A stretch of DNA of 64,000 bases, from the NCBI RefSeq assembly GCF_016424485.1, contig NZ_JAELUP010000103.1, positions 310,001 to 374,000 of the forward strand, in the 5' to 3' direction. The position numbers and the translations under genes were made by a program. The notes below the pieces were generated by a model that worked only from the letters and a program-made list of their open reading frames with translations, was not told the DNA's origin and did no database searches. This document shows, in pieces, positions 9,426 to 19,500 of this stretch. This DNA comes from Paenibacillus roseus (GTDB taxonomy: Bacteria; Bacillota; Bacilli; Paenibacillales; Paenibacillaceae). Each line of letters starts with the position of its first letter. The first letter of the stretch is position 1.

Positions 9426-10379
9426 TTGAAGGAACTGGTTGTATATGTCGATTTGGTTTTTTTGCTGAACTTGCTGATGGATGCAGCGATTTTGCTGGTG
9501 ACAGGCTGGGTGCGCGGCGTGCCCGTACGCTGGCTTCGCATTGCTTTGGCAGCAGCGATTGGCGCGGCTTATGTCGTGCTGATGTTTGTTCCGCCTTTTG
9601 CGTCTATTTTTACCCTGGGTGTAAAGTTTGGACTTTCGCTATTGATGGTATGGGTTGCTTTTGGCTTCAACAGCCTTCAGAGCTTTATCAACGCAGTAGC
9701 GGCTTTTTACGGAGTCAGCTTTGCCGCTGCAGGAGGTATGTTCGGCATTTATTATTTGCTGCAAAGCCGCAATGAAGTCTGGAACGGCATCTGGCTTATG
9801 CGAACAGGCGGTCAGGGCTATGGAATCCGCGTTGGATTGATTTTTTTGGCGGTGACCTTTGCGCTTGCCCTATTCCTGTACAAGGGAGTTTTAAATGGAC
9901 GTAAGCGGCGCGAGCAAATCTTGAATCATTTGGCTGATGTCATTGTGCATATTGGCGGGCAGGAAAAACGGTGCAGAGGGCTCATTGATACCGGCAATCA
10001 TTTGTATGATCCACTGACCCGCACCCCTGTTATGGTGATGGAAGCTTCGCTTTGGCAGGAGGACTTCCCGCCTTCATGGCTGGAGAAAATCAAGAGTGCG
10101 GAGGTAGACAAACTTATTGCCGGCATTGGAGAGGAGCAGTGTGTATGGCAGGATCGTCTTCGGCTCATTCCTTATCGCGGGGTGAACCGGGGAACGCAGT
10201 TTATGCTTGCGCTGAAGCCGGATCATATCCGCATTGAGCAGGCAGGCCGAAGCTACGAATCCTTCAAAGTGTTAATTGGACTGGATGGTGGAAGGTTGGT
10301 TTCAGATGGCGCCTATCAGGCAATTATCCATCCGTCATTAGTAGAACAGGCTACGGAATTGAAGTCCCAAGAAGCATGA
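9426..10379 (+). CDS. spoIIGA: Sigma-E processing aspartic protease SpoIIGA
   Basis: SpoIIGA sits in the mother-cell septal membrane and removes the pro-sequence of SigE during sporulation. The 317-residue protein has five or so hydrophobic helices in the first 160 residues. A cytosolic aspartic protease domain follows, with the active-site motif [17 protein letters not shown]. The start is uncertain: TTG 9426 keeps the conserved [12 protein letters not shown]-terminus, but the AGGGAG just before it is unusually close. The stop overlaps the next frame, as expected for coupled spoIIGA-sigE. Confidence 0.92.
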   Translation: MKELVVYVDLVFLLNLLMDAAILLVTGWVRGVPVRWLRIALAAAIGAAYVVLMFVPPFASIFTLGVKFGLSLLMVWVAFGFNSLQSFINAVAAFYGVSFAAAGGMFGIYYLLQSRNEVWNGIWLMRTGGQGYGIRVGLIFLAVTFALALFLYKGVLNGRKRREQILNHLADVIVHIGGQEKRCRGLIDTGNHLYDPLTRTPVMVMEASLWQEDFPPSWLEKIKSAEVDKLIAGIGEEQCVWQDRLRLIPYRGVNRGTQFMLALKPDHIRIEQAGRSYESFKVLIGLDGGRLVSDGAYQAIIHPSLVEQATELKSQEA

Positions 10380-10402
10380 CAGAGAGGGAGGGAATTGCCA
10401 AG

Positions 10403-11125
10403 ATGGTTGTGAAATGGAAATTGATCCTGCAGTTATATTATTACCGGTTTATGTTTTTATTCGGATTAAAAAGTGAAGAAATTTATTACATTGGCGGAAG
10501 TGAAGCCTTGCCGCCGCCGCTTACCCGCGAAGAGGAAGAATATTTGCTGACGAAACTTTCCTCAGGGGACTCTGCCATAAGGGCCATGCTGATTGAGCGC
10601 AACTTGCGCCTTGTCGTTTATATCGCCAGGAAATTTGAAAACACAGGCATCAACATCGAGGACCTTGTATCAATTGGCGCGATCGGGCTGATCAAGGCTG
10701 TCAATACGTTTGACCCTGAGAAAAAAATCAAGCTGGCCACCTATGCGTCACGCTGTATCGAAAATGAAATTTTGATGTATCTGCGGCGCAATAATAAGAT
10801 CCGGACCGAAGTGTCTTTTGATGAACCGCTGAATATTGACTGGGATGGCAATGAACTCCTCCTTTCCGATGTGCTGGGTACGGAAAATGATACGATTTAT
10901 CGCAATATTGAAGAGCAGGTTGACCGCAAGCTACTGCACAAGGCACTGGAAAAACTGAGCGAGCGCGAGCGGATGATTATGGAGCTGAGATTCGGCCTTA
11001 CAGACGGCGAAGAGAAGACGCAGAAGGATGTAGCGGACCTGCTGGGGATCTCTCAATCCTACATTTCCCGGCTGGAAAAACGAATTATTAAGCGGCTTAG
11101 AAAAGAATTCAACAAAATGGTTTAG
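10403..11125 (+). CDS. sigE: RNA polymerase sporulation sigma factor SigE (pro-form)
   Basis: SigE directs early mother-cell transcription. The 240-residue product starts with a hydrophobic pro-sequence ([21 protein letters not shown]). The highly conserved [20 protein letters not shown] follows; cleavage by SpoIIGA is expected near this junction. Region 2 ([32 protein letters not shown]) and region 4 ([20 protein letters not shown]) are intact. GGGAGGG at 10386-10392 favours ATG 10403; an in-frame ATG at 10376 overlaps the spoIIGA stop and would add nine residues. Confidence 0.96.
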   Translation: MVVKWKLILQLYYYRFMFLFGLKSEEIYYIGGSEALPPPLTREEEEYLLTKLSSGDSAIRAMLIERNLRLVVYIARKFENTGINIEDLVSIGAIGLIKAVNTFDPEKKIKLATYASRCIENEILMYLRRNNKIRTEVSFDEPLNIDWDGNELLLSDVLGTENDTIYRNIEEQVDRKLLHKALEKLSERERMIMELRFGLTDGEEKTQKDVADLLGISQSYISRLEKRIIKRLRKEFNKMV

Positions 11126-11126
11126 A

Positions 11127-11156
11127 GGAATAAAAAGGGTTGCCAAGGGGATAATG
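11127..11156 (+). promoter_or_regulatory. SigF-type promoter of sigG
   Basis: GGAATA (11127-11132) and GGGGATAATG (11147-11156), 14 bases apart, fit the forespore SigF pattern WGHATA / GGNNANAHTR; the -10 matches fully. In Bacillus subtilis sigG is transcribed by SigF from just this place. Transcription would begin a few bases beyond, which excludes the upstream ATG at 11154 as start codon. Confidence 0.65.
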
Positions 11157-11189
11157 TACATTAATGTTTCTCCTTGGGAGGTAATCACG

Positions 11190-11975
11190 TTGACCCGAAA
11201 CAAAGTTGAGATCTGTGGAGTGGATACCGCGAAACTGCCTGTCCTGACCAATGCTGAAATGAGAGAACTGTTCACGGCATTGCAAACCCGAAATGAACGG
11301 GCAGCCAGAGAGAAATTAGTCAATGGCAATTTGAGACTGGTGCTCAGTGTCATACAGCGGTTCAATAACCGCGGCGAATTCGTGGATGATTTGTTCCAGG
11401 TAGGCTGTATCGGACTTATGAAAGCCATTGACAATTTTGATTTAAGCCAAAATGTGAAATTTTCGACTTATGCCGTGCCGATGATTATCGGTGAAATCCG
11501 CCGTTATCTGCGGGATAACAATCCGATCCGCGTCTCCCGGAGTCTGCGCGACATTGCGTATAAAGCGCTCCAGATTCGCGACAGCCTGACGAATAAAAAT
11601 TCCCGTGAGCCGACGATCTTCGAAATTTCCGAGGCGCTGAATGTGCCCAAGGAGGATGTCGTGTTCGCGCTTGACGCCATTCAGGACCCGGTATCCTTGT
11701 TCGAGCCGATCTACCATGACGGCGGCGATCCGATCTATGTAATGGACCAGATCAGCGACGAGAGGAATAAGGATGTATCCTGGATTGAGGAGATTGCGCT
11801 GCGTGAAGCCATGCATAAGCTGAACGACAGGGAAAAGATGATTTTATCCATGCGATTTTTTCAGGGCAAGACCCAGATGGAGGTTGCCGATGAGATTGGC
11901 ATCTCGCAGGCTCAAGTATCCAGGCTGGAAAAATCGGCAATCCAACAAATGCAAAAGCATGTCAAGCAAGTATGA
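11190..11975 (+). CDS. sigG: RNA polymerase sporulation sigma factor SigG
   Basis: SigG directs late forespore transcription. The 261-residue protein begins TRNKVEICGVDTAKLPVL, the hallmark N-terminus of this family, and has region 2 NLRLVLSVIQRFNNRG, VGCIGLMKAIDNFDL and region 4 TQMEVADEIGISQAQVSRLE. I chose TTG 11190 because GGGAGG at 11176-11181 serves it and the family starts there. The in-frame ATG at 11154 falls inside the SigF -10 box. A terminator follows. Confidence 0.96.
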   Translation: MTRNKVEICGVDTAKLPVLTNAEMRELFTALQTRNERAAREKLVNGNLRLVLSVIQRFNNRGEFVDDLFQVGCIGLMKAIDNFDLSQNVKFSTYAVPMIIGEIRRYLRDNNPIRVSRSLRDIAYKALQIRDSLTNKNSREPTIFEISEALNVPKEDVVFALDAIQDPVSLFEPIYHDGGDPIYVMDQISDERNKDVSWIEEIALREAMHKLNDREKMILSMRFFQGKTQMEVADEIGISQAQVSRLEKSAIQQMQKHVKQV

Positions 11976-11996
11976 AAAGTTGCGAGCATCAAACCA

Positions 11997-12019
11997 AAAC
12001 CGGCCTTTGCCGGTTTTTT
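11997..12019 (+). terminator. Terminator after sigG
   Basis: AAACCGGC pairs with GCCGGTTT over a 4-base loop, followed by a run of six T residues. Confidence 0.88.
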
Positions 12020-12132
12020 CTATGCGGTCATCAGGCAAAATCTCGTACAAATAACATGTCGTCCCGCTATTGTTCATAAGTATATAGAAGTACAGCAGCA
12101 ATATTAAAGAACGGAAAAGTGGTGAAAAGCGC

Positions 12133-12405
12133 TTGAAAATATCAGCCTTTCAAATGAAAGATGTCATCAATATTGTCGACGGCAAAAAAATAGGTACGGT
12201 CAGTGATCTGGAGCTGGACTTGCGGGAAGGTCGAATCGATGCAATCGTTGTCCCTTATAATAAAAGGTTTGGCTGGCTGGGAGGCGGTTCCGAAATCGTA
12301 ATTCCCTGGCGCAATATCGTCAAAATCGGGGCGGATGTCGTTCTGGTGCTTGTCGAGGAGTCGCGCACCTACCGGGTGTCTGAGGACAGCGAGCATCTCA
12401 GGTAA
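12133..12405 (+). CDS. ylmC: YlmC/YmxH-family sporulation protein (PRC-barrel)
   Basis: This 90-residue protein consists of one PRC-barrel-like domain. It has the motif MKDVINIVDGKKIGTVSDLELD, then AIVVPYNKRFGWLGGGSEIVIPW and a final VLVLVEESRTY. The YlmC/YmxH family is found only in spore formers and its molecular role is not defined. The start is TTG 12133; a GTGGTGA precedes it. The gene sits just downstream of sigG as in Bacillus, which suggests sporulation expression, but no clear promoter was recognised. Confidence 0.88.
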   Translation: MKISAFQMKDVINIVDGKKIGTVSDLELDLREGRIDAIVVPYNKRFGWLGGGSEIVIPWRNIVKIGADVVLVLVEESRTYRVSEDSEHLR

Positions 12406-12506
12406 ACCAAAGTCGTCATTTTATGTTAGAATAGAAGTATGGTTATATCGGAACTTATACGCGAAATACGCCAGCACTACAGCATGGAGGTGGAGGTGCC
12501 AGCATA

Positions 12507-13370
12507 ATGGAACCGTTTCAATGGAAACAGGCAGCGAAGGGTCCTTCGCTGTTTTATTTGTCTTCTTGGATGGAGGGAGAAGCGCTGACCGCTGGTTTTA
12601 CAGGGCGGGACGGCGGCTTCAGCAAAGCTCCCTGGCAGTCGCTGAACATGGGACTGCACGTGAACGATGATTCAAAGACGGTCGTCCGCAACCGCATTGC
12701 GGTCACAGAAGCGCTCGGCTGGCCGTTTGAATCGTGGACCTGTGCGGAGCAGGTTCACGGCGCGAGGGTACATATCGTGTCCGCCTCCGAGCGAGGCCGC
12801 GGCAGAGACGTTAGAGAAGACGCGATTTTGGATGCCGATGCGCTGATTACGAATGAGCCGGGAACTTTGCTGGCCTCTTTATACGCGGACTGTGTGCCCC
12901 TGTACTTCTATGACCCCGTCCATCGGGCTGTCGGCCTGGCCCACGCGGGCTGGAAGGGAACAGTTGCACAGATAGCCCGGCATACTGTGGAAGCGATGAC
13001 GGCGCAGTATGGTTCCCATCCTTCCGAACTCCTCGCTGCGATCGGACCATCGATTGAAGATTGCTGCTATGAGGTGGATGGACCGGTAATCAGCAAGGTA
13101 GAACCGCTTCTGAAGGAGTTGCGGGAGGGAGGCGCGAGTATGGCTCCGAATGCGCTGATCGCGGACGCCAACGGCAGAGCGAGGATAAACTTGAAAGAAA
13201 TTAACCGACAGATTATGATAAAAGCAGGAATTTTGCCGACCTGCATCGAATTATCACAGATGTGTACTGGCTGCCGCACCGATCTTTTCTTTTCCCACCG
13301 GATGGAACAGGGGAAAACCGGCCGGATGGCCAGCTGGATTGGCATGGGAAGAGGTGAACCATTCTCTTGA
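12507..13370 (+). CDS. pgeF: Multicopper-oxidase-like purine/peptidoglycan-editing protein (YfiH/LACC1 family)
   Basis: This family (DUF152, YlmD in Bacillus) has been linked to peptidoglycan editing and to purine nucleoside chemistry; the exact role here is not shown by sequence. The 287-residue protein has the conserved metal-site segments EQVHGARVH, ADCVPLYFYDP and VGLAHAGWKGT, plus GPSIEDCCYEV and CTGCRTDLFFSHR near the end. A GGAGGTGGAGGTG stretch at 12486-12498 precedes ATG 12507. The stop overlaps the start of the next gene. Confidence 0.9.
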   Translation: MEPFQWKQAAKGPSLFYLSSWMEGEALTAGFTGRDGGFSKAPWQSLNMGLHVNDDSKTVVRNRIAVTEALGWPFESWTCAEQVHGARVHIVSASERGRGRDVREDAILDADALITNEPGTLLASLYADCVPLYFYDPVHRAVGLAHAGWKGTVAQIARHTVEAMTAQYGSHPSELLAAIGPSIEDCCYEVDGPVISKVEPLLKELREGGASMAPNALIADANGRARINLKEINRQIMIKAGILPTCIELSQMCTGCRTDLFFSHRMEQGKTGRMASWIGMGRGEPFS

Positions 13371-14089
13371 CGCTGGAACATCGAATCGCAGACGTTGAAG
13401 AGCGGCTGAAGCGCGCATGCGAGCGCAGCGGACGCACGAGAGATGATATGAATATCATTGCAGTAACCAAATATGTATCCGTGGCCTCCACGATGGATGT
13501 CATTCGCGCAGGGCTCGTCCATGTGGGAGAGAATAGATGGCAAAACGCCCAGGAAAAATGGCATGCGGCCCGCGATCTCGCTGAGAATGAAGGCTTGGGG
13601 GCGGCTCATCAAGCGATCTGGCACTTTATCGGCTCCCTGCAGACGAACAAGGTAAAGGAAGTTGTCGGTCGATTTTCCTATATTCATTCCCTTGACCGTG
13701 TGTCGCTGGCTGCTGCCATTGACAAAAAAGCGGCGGATCTCGGAATTATCGTGCCCTGCTTCTTGCAGGTGAATGTGTCCGGGGAGGACTCGAAGCAAGG
13801 CTTGGCGCCGGAGGAACTGACGGCATTCGTGAAGGAATTGTCCCGCTTTGCACATATTAAGATTGAAGGCTTGATGACCATGGCTCCTTATGAGCTGGAA
13901 CCTGAACAGACGCGCCCTGTATTTAGGGGGCTCAGACAGCTTAGAGATGAGTTGAACCAGCAATCGGCGACAAATGAGCCGGTGACCGGACTCTCCATGG
14001 GAATGTCCAATGATTTTGAGGTTGCAGTTGAAGAAGGAGCGACATGGCTTCGTCTGGGTACAATTTTAGTGGGTAAAGAGGAGGAATGA
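13367..14089 (+). CDS. ylmE: PLP homeostasis protein, YggS/YlmE family
   Basis: YggS/PLPBP proteins bind pyridoxal phosphate and keep vitamin B6 and amino-acid pools balanced; they have no known catalytic activity. The 240-residue protein shows the PLP lysine segment [33 protein letters not shown] and the phosphate-binding end [19 protein letters not shown]. The start is TTG 13367 overlapping the pgeF stop, after AGAGGTGA. The gene is conserved at this place next to sepF in Gram-positive division clusters. Confidence 0.92.
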   Translation: MTLEHRIADVEERLKRACERSGRTRDDMNIIAVTKYVSVASTMDVIRAGLVHVGENRWQNAQEKWHAARDLAENEGLGAAHQAIWHFIGSLQTNKVKEVVGRFSYIHSLDRVSLAAAIDKKAADLGIIVPCFLQVNVSGEDSKQGLAPEELTAFVKELSRFAHIKIEGLMTMAPYELEPEQTRPVFRGLRQLRDELNQQSATNEPVTGLSMGMSNDFEVAVEEGATWLRLGTILVGKEEE

Positions 14090-14091
14090 GT

Positions 14092-14529
14092 ATGGGTGTC
14101 ATGAATCGGTTTATGAGCTTCTTTGGCTTGCAGGATGAAGTGGAGGAAATAATAGATCAGGACAAGTACTCCAGACAGGATTCTCAAGAAGCTGAAACCA
14201 CTCCCTTTGAATCACGTAAAAATAATTCGAGAACCAATAACGTGGTCAGCATTCACAGCCAGAAAAATGTACGTGTTGTGCTCAATGAGCCCCGCTCTTA
14301 TGAGGAGGCGCAGGAAATTGCGGAGCATTTGCGTTCAAGGCGTCCTGTCGTTGTCAATCTGCAGCGGGTGAGAACAGACCAGGCGCTGCGCATTCTTGAT
14401 TTCCTGAGCGGTACGGTGTACGCGCTTAACGGGAATATTTCCAAGCTGGGGGCGAATATTTTCTTGTGCACGCCGGACTCCGTGGAAATTCAGGGCACCA
14501 TATCCGAAATTTTGGCAGATGAACATTGA
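14092..14529 (+). CDS. sepF: Cell division protein SepF
   Basis: SepF bundles FtsZ filaments and anchors them to the membrane. The 145-residue protein has an amphipathic N-terminal helix ([16 protein letters not shown]), a polar linker, and the folded core from [20 protein letters not shown] with [30 protein letters not shown] at 14076-14084 is well spaced for ATG 14092; an in-frame ATG at 14086 is too close to it. It follows ylmE directly. Confidence 0.93.
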   Translation: MGVMNRFMSFFGLQDEVEEIIDQDKYSRQDSQEAETTPFESRKNNSRTNNVVSIHSQKNVRVVLNEPRSYEEAQEIAEHLRSRRPVVVNLQRVRTDQALRILDFLSGTVYALNGNISKLGANIFLCTPDSVEIQGTISEILADEH

Positions 14530-14559
14530 TTACAGTAAAATGAGGTGACCTAAGTTAAA

Positions 14560-14826
14560 GTGGAAAATTTTATTGATACGATCCAGTCCATTTACACGTT
14601 CATGATTATCGGTTATGTGCTGTTATCTTGGCTTCCAAACGCTCGGGAAAGCTTTATCGGGCAATTTTTAGGGAAGCTGGTGGAGCCTTATCTGTCCATC
14701 TTCAAACGCTTCATTCCACCTATTGGCGGAGTGCTCGATATTTCCCCGATCGTCGCTGTATTTGCTCTCCGTTTTGTCGCCATGGGGCTAATTGCTGTAC
14801 TCCAATTTATTGCGCCTGGCTTATGA
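14560..14826 (+). CDS. ylmG: YggT-family membrane protein (YlmG)
   Basis: This is an 88-residue protein with two hydrophobic segments, IYTFMIIGYVLLSWLP and VAVFALRFVAMGLIAVLQF. Between them lies the family motif LVEPYLSIFKRFIPPIGGVLDISPI. The YggT family is a small integral membrane family of unclear role near division genes. The start is GTG 14560 behind GAGGTGA at 14542-14548. The stop overlaps the ATG of the next gene (ATGA). Confidence 0.9.
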   Translation: MENFIDTIQSIYTFMIIGYVLLSWLPNARESFIGQFLGKLVEPYLSIFKRFIPPIGGVLDISPIVAVFALRFVAMGLIAVLQFIAPGL

Positions 14827-15605
14827 GAACCGAGCTATACGATCACTTCCACCCTGATGAGCGGCCTTTTGTGGACCGGGCTTGGGAATGGGTGGAGCGC
14901 GCCAGCCAGCTGCATGAACTGAAGCGCACTGATTTTCTTGATCCGCGGCAAGCTTATATTTTTGATACATTGGTTAACCGGAATGTTGACGTTGCCGTAA
15001 GGTTTGACGGAGGCAGCCCGGAGGCAGAGCGCAAGCGGGCTATTGTTGCTCCTGATTACAGGCCGCTTGAGCATGAGCCTGCGGGTATTGTTGTGCTGTC
15101 CGTCTCTTCGGAAGACAAATCGCTGTCCGAACTCGATCACGGCGATTACATGGGGGCTATTCTTGGACTGGGGATCAAGCGGGACCGGATTGGCGATATT
15201 CATGTCCGTGAAGACGGTTGTCACTATCTTGTAGCGGAAGAAATTGCCGATTTTATTTGTCTTCATCTTCGTCAGGTTCATCGCGTGCATGTATTAACCG
15301 ATATTTTGCCGATTGAGCAACTGCGGACAGCAAACCAGCAGTTGGAGGAAATGAGTTTTACAGTGGCATCGCTGCGTTTGGACGGAATTTGCAGTGATGT
15401 CTATCGCATTAGCCGCGCCAAAATTGTCGATCCGATCAAGGCTGGCCGCTGCCGTGTCAATTGGAAGCAAACAGAAGACCCTTCCAAACTGCTTAAGGCT
15501 GGTGATGTTGTTTCAATCCAGGGAATGGGCAGGTTCAAGCTTTTGGATGTAGAGGGAATGACGAAAAAAGGCCGTATTCGCGTGAAGGCAGGCAAATTTA
15601 TTTGA
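14823..15605 (+). CDS. ylmH: S4-domain RNA-binding protein YlmH
   Basis: YlmH belongs to a family with an N-terminal domain and a C-terminal S4 RNA-binding domain. In Bacillus it has been connected to ribosome-associated quality control, though that comes from the family. The 260-residue protein begins MRTELYDHFHPDERPFVDRA, contains TDFLDPRQAYI, and ends with the S4-like RLDGICSDVYRISRAK and KAGDVVSIQGMGRFKL. The start ATG 14823 overlaps the ylmG stop. A longer open frame upstream is not coding. Confidence 0.9.
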   Translation: MRTELYDHFHPDERPFVDRAWEWVERASQLHELKRTDFLDPRQAYIFDTLVNRNVDVAVRFDGGSPEAERKRAIVAPDYRPLEHEPAGIVVLSVSSEDKSLSELDHGDYMGAILGLGIKRDRIGDIHVREDGCHYLVAEEIADFICLHLRQVHRVHVLTDILPIEQLRTANQQLEEMSFTVASLRLDGICSDVYRISRAKIVDPIKAGRCRVNWKQTEDPSKLLKAGDVVSIQGMGRFKLLDVEGMTKKGRIRVKAGKFI

Positions 15606-15628
15606 CAGGCGGCAGGAATTTCATCTGC

Positions 15629-15638
15629 TTTTGTCGAA
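15629..15638 (+). promoter_or_regulatory. 0A-box-like site upstream of divIVA
   Basis: TTTTGTCGAA matches the Spo0A binding consensus TTTGTCRAA. It lies 53 bases before the divIVA start, in the only untranslated gap of this run. Spo0A control is possible but a single box is weak evidence. Confidence 0.35.
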
Positions 15639-15690
15639 CCACATAGCAGGAAGTATCAGGCCAATCGTTATTTCATTAGGAGGTGCGCCA

Positions 15691-16185
15691 ATGCCGTTGA
15701 CGCCATTGGACATACATAATAAAGAATTCGGTCGCCGTCTGCGCGGTTACGATGAGGATGAAGTTAACGAGTTTCTCGATCAGGTGATCAAAGATTACGA
15801 GAGCATCATTCGGGAGAACAAGGAGCTTCAAAATCAGGTACTGGCGCTTCAGGAGAAGCTGAACCATTTTGCCAACATCGAAGAGACGCTGAGCAAAACG
15901 ATTATTGTAGCCCAGGAAGCAGCCGACGAAGTGAAGAACAACTCCAAAAAAGAAGCGCAGCTTATTCTTAAAGAAGCTGAGAAAAACGCTGACCGCATTA
16001 TTAACGAATCACTGTCCAAGTCGCGCAAAGTTGCGCTTGAGGTGGAGGAACTGAAAAAGCAGGCTTCCATCTACCGGGCGAGATTCCGTACGCTTGTGGA
16101 AGCGCAGCTTGATCTGCTCAGTCAGGATGGCTGGAGTTCGCTGGAAGATTCTTCCCGTGAAACCGCTGCGTATCTGGACAAGTGA
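15691..16185 (+). CDS. divIVA: Septum site/polar scaffold protein DivIVA
   Basis: DivIVA binds negatively curved membrane at septa and poles and recruits division, sporulation and secretion factors. The 164-residue protein starts MPLTPLDIHNKEFGRRLRGY, then DEDEVNEFLDQVIKDYE; the rest is a long coiled coil from about residue 30 to 135. AGGAGGTG at 15678-15685 sets ATG 15691, so the longer frame from 15631 is not used. Confidence 0.95.
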   Translation: MPLTPLDIHNKEFGRRLRGYDEDEVNEFLDQVIKDYESIIRENKELQNQVLALQEKLNHFANIEETLSKTIIVAQEAADEVKNNSKKEAQLILKEAEKNADRIINESLSKSRKVALEVEELKKQASIYRARFRTLVEAQLDLLSQDGWSSLEDSSRETAAYLDK

Positions 16186-16195
16186 CCGGTGTCGG

Positions 16196-16224
16196 TTGAC
16201 ATTTGGATTGCGGAAGAGTATAAA
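16196..16224 (+). promoter_or_regulatory. SigA promoter of ileS
   Basis: TTGACA (16196-16201), a 17-base spacer and TATAAA (16219-16224): a near-consensus vegetative promoter starting the T-box leader. Confidence 0.85.
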
Positions 16225-16230
16225 TAGTAG

Positions 16231-16502
16231 TAATAATGACTTGAATTTCGATGACGAGAACAAGTATGCAGCAGAATTGATCTCCAGAGAGTCGGTGTAC
16301 GCTGGAAGCCGATGATCAAGCCGCCGCGGAATATCCTCTCCGAGAAGCAATGCTGAACTTGCAAGTAAGCATTGCCGGCATCCCCCGTTACAGGGAACAC
16401 GGATGATTGTCCGTGATGAAGGTGCCGGACCGTGAAGATGGACCGGAAACAGGGTGGTAACGCGAGCAGGCCTCGTCCCTATTGGGATGTGGCTTTTTTT
16501 GT
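16231..16502 (+). promoter_or_regulatory. T-box riboswitch (isoleucine) upstream of ileS
   Basis: The leader binds uncharged tRNA-Ile and switches between terminator and antiterminator. Stem I contains AGAGAG and GGTG elements and a specifier region GGAATATCC, with AUC at 16333-16335 as the isoleucine codon. The T-box proper, AGGGTGGTAACGCG, is at 16451-16464 and would pair with the tRNA acceptor end. The terminator hairpin runs 16470-16495 and is followed by seven T residues. Position, specifier and T-box agree with the downstream gene. Confidence 0.93.
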
Positions 16503-16567
16503 TGTAAAAAAACTGCTGCTGTCCTCGGAAAATGTCTTTTATAAATAATGGAAAAGGAGCTTTGGAC

Positions 16568-19500
16568 ATGGCAATGAATCGTGTGGATGTCAAGGAAAAA
16601 GCACGCAGCCGCGAGCTGAAGGTGCTGGTGAAGTGGAAGAAGGAAGACACATTCAGGGAGTCGATTGCGAATCGGGCAGGCAAGCCAAACTTCGTATTCT
16701 ATGATGGCCCGCCCACGGCGAACGGCGCGCCTCATATCGGACACGTGCTTGGCCGCGTGATCAAGGATTTCATAGGCCGCTATAAGACGATGTCCGGCTA
16801 TCGGGTCGTCCGCAAGGCAGGTTGGGACACGCATGGTCTGCCAGTAGAACTTGGCGTCGAGAAGCAGCTTGGCATCTCGGGCAAGCAGGAAATTGAGGAC
16901 TATGGCGTAGAGGAATTTATTAAGAAATGCAAAGCCAGTGTATTCGAATATGAAAAGCAGTGGCGCGAGCTGACCGAAGCGATCGGCTACTGGACAGATA
17001 TGGAAAATCCATACATTACGCTGAACAATAGCTATATTGAGAGCATCTGGACGATTCTCGCGAAGCTGCATAGCCAAAGTCTGCTGTATCGTGGACATCG
17101 CGTGAGCCCCTACTGCCCGGATTGCCAGACAACACTCAGCTCCCATGAAGTGGCACAGGGCTATGAGGATGTTAAAGATTTGAGCGCTACCGTCAAATTC
17201 AGATTGAAGGACCGCAATGCTGCGATTCTGGCTTGGACGACCACGCCGTGGACATTGCCAGCCAACGTAGCGCTTGCAGTGAACCCTGAACTGGTCTATG
17301 TGGAAGTAAGCAAAAATGGCGAGACGTATATTGTAGCTGAGAACTTGGTCGAGAGTGTCATGAAGGAAGACTATGAAATTACCGGCTCTGTCAAAGGCTC
17401 CGAACTTGCAGGTCTTGCTTATGAGCCGCCATTCAGCTATGCCGCTGTAGAGAACGGGCATGTCGTTATTGCGGCTGACTTTGTTACAGATTCAAGCGGT
17501 ACGGGGATTGTTCATATCGCACCGGCCCACGGTGATGATGACTATAAGGCTGCCCGCCAGCACAAGATCGGCATGCTGAATGTAGTCGATAACGCAGGCA
17601 AGTATACCGATGTCGTGACTGACTTTGCCGGACGGTTTGTCAAAGACGGACAGCTTGATATTGATATCGTGAAATTGCTGAGCGAACGCAATCTGTTGTT
17701 CAGCAAAGAGCGCTACGAGCACAGCTATCCATTCTGCTGGCGTTGTAAATCACCGCTAATCTATTATGCAATGGAGAGCTGGTTCATCGAAACGACGGCA
17801 GTAAAGGAGCAATTGATTGCCAATAATAACTCCGTTGAATGGTTCCCGGGCCATATCAAAGAGGGACGCTTCGGCAAGTTTCTCGAAGATGTTGTGGACT
17901 GGAACATCAGCCGCAACCGCTACTGGGGGACTCCGCTCAACGTATGGGTGTGCGGCGATTGCAAAGGCGAATATGCGCCCCGCAGCGTGGAGGATATGCG
18001 CAATCGTGCAGTTGGGCATGTGGCGGAGGATATCGAATTACACAAGCCGTACGTGGATGATGTGCATCTGAAATGTCCGCATTGCGAAAGCGGGGTTATG
18101 ACCCGAACATCCGAGGTGATCGACGTATGGTTCGACAGCGGATCGATGCCGTTCGCGCAGCATCATTATCCGTTTGAGAACAAAGAAACATTCGAGGAGC
18201 AGTTCCCTGCGGATATCATTTGTGAAGGAATTGACCAGACGCGCGGCTGGTTCTACAGCCTGCTCGCCGTATCTACGCTGTATACGGGCAAAGCGCCTTA
18301 CAAAGCCGTTATTTCAACCGGACATATTCTCGATGAGAATGGGCAGAAGATGTCCAAGTCCAAGGGCAATGTTATCGATCCGTGGGAGATCATCAACGAG
18401 TATGGAACAGACGCCTTCCGTTGGGCGCTGCTGGCCGACAGCGCGCCTTGGAGCAGCAAACGGTTCTCTCGCGGCATCGTGGGCGAGGCCAAATCCAAAG
18501 TCATTGATACGCTGGTCAATACGCATGCCTTCTATGTGCTCTATGCGACTATTGATCAGTTTGACGCCGCGCAGCATGAGGTGAAGCCTTCTGCGAATAA
18601 GCTGGACCGCTGGATTCTGTCTCGATTGAATACGCTGATCAAGCAAGTAAGCAAAGGTCTGGACGCCAATGACTTCCTCAATCCTGCCAAAGCAATTGAA
18701 GTGTTTGTGGACGAATTGAGCAACTGGTATATCCGCCGTTCGCGCGACCGTTTCTGGGGAAGCGGACTTGGTGCGGATAAAGTCAATGCCTACCAGACAT
18801 TGCGCGAGGTCTTGTTGACCCTGTCCGGTGTAATTGCCCCATATGCGCCGCTGATTGCAGATGAAATCTATACGAATCTAGGCGGCGGTCAAAGCGTGCA
18901 CCTGTCCGATTATCCGAAGGCTGACGAGACAGCAATTGATGAGTCGCTGGAGCGGGATATGGAGACAGCCAAGCAGATTGTTGAGTTGGCGCGCAACGTG
19001 CGCAACGAAACTGGCGTCAAAACGAGACAACCGTTATCCGAACTGATCGCGTCGCTCGACCGCAGCTTTAATCTGGCAGAGTATGAGGAGATCATCAAGG
19101 ATGAAATCAATGTCAAGGCTATTATTGTTCAAAATGATGACAACGGCTTTGTTGATTTCGTTCTGAAGTTGAACTTGAAGCTCGCTGGCAAAAAGTACGG
19201 CAAGCAGGTCGGTCCGATTCAGGGCTATCTGAAAGGACTTGGTTCTAGTGAGACTTCCGCTATTGTAAGCAAAGGCTCTTTCACCTTTACAACAGCCGAA
19301 GGGGAATCACTGGAGATCGGCGTTGATGAGCTGCTCGTAGAGAAACAGGCTAAATCCGGTTTTGCTTCCGCTTCCGGTTATCTGATGACCGTTGCGCTGA
19401 ATACGGACATTACACCGGAGCTTGTACAGGAAGGCTGGGTCCGTGAAATTATTCGTGCGGTCCAGGATACGCGCAAGAAGCTTGACCTGCCAATCGAGAA

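Noticed and set aside
16388-17461. Leftward 357-codon frame across the T-box and ileS
   Set aside because: It is antisense to IleRS and the riboswitch; no ribosome site or motif.
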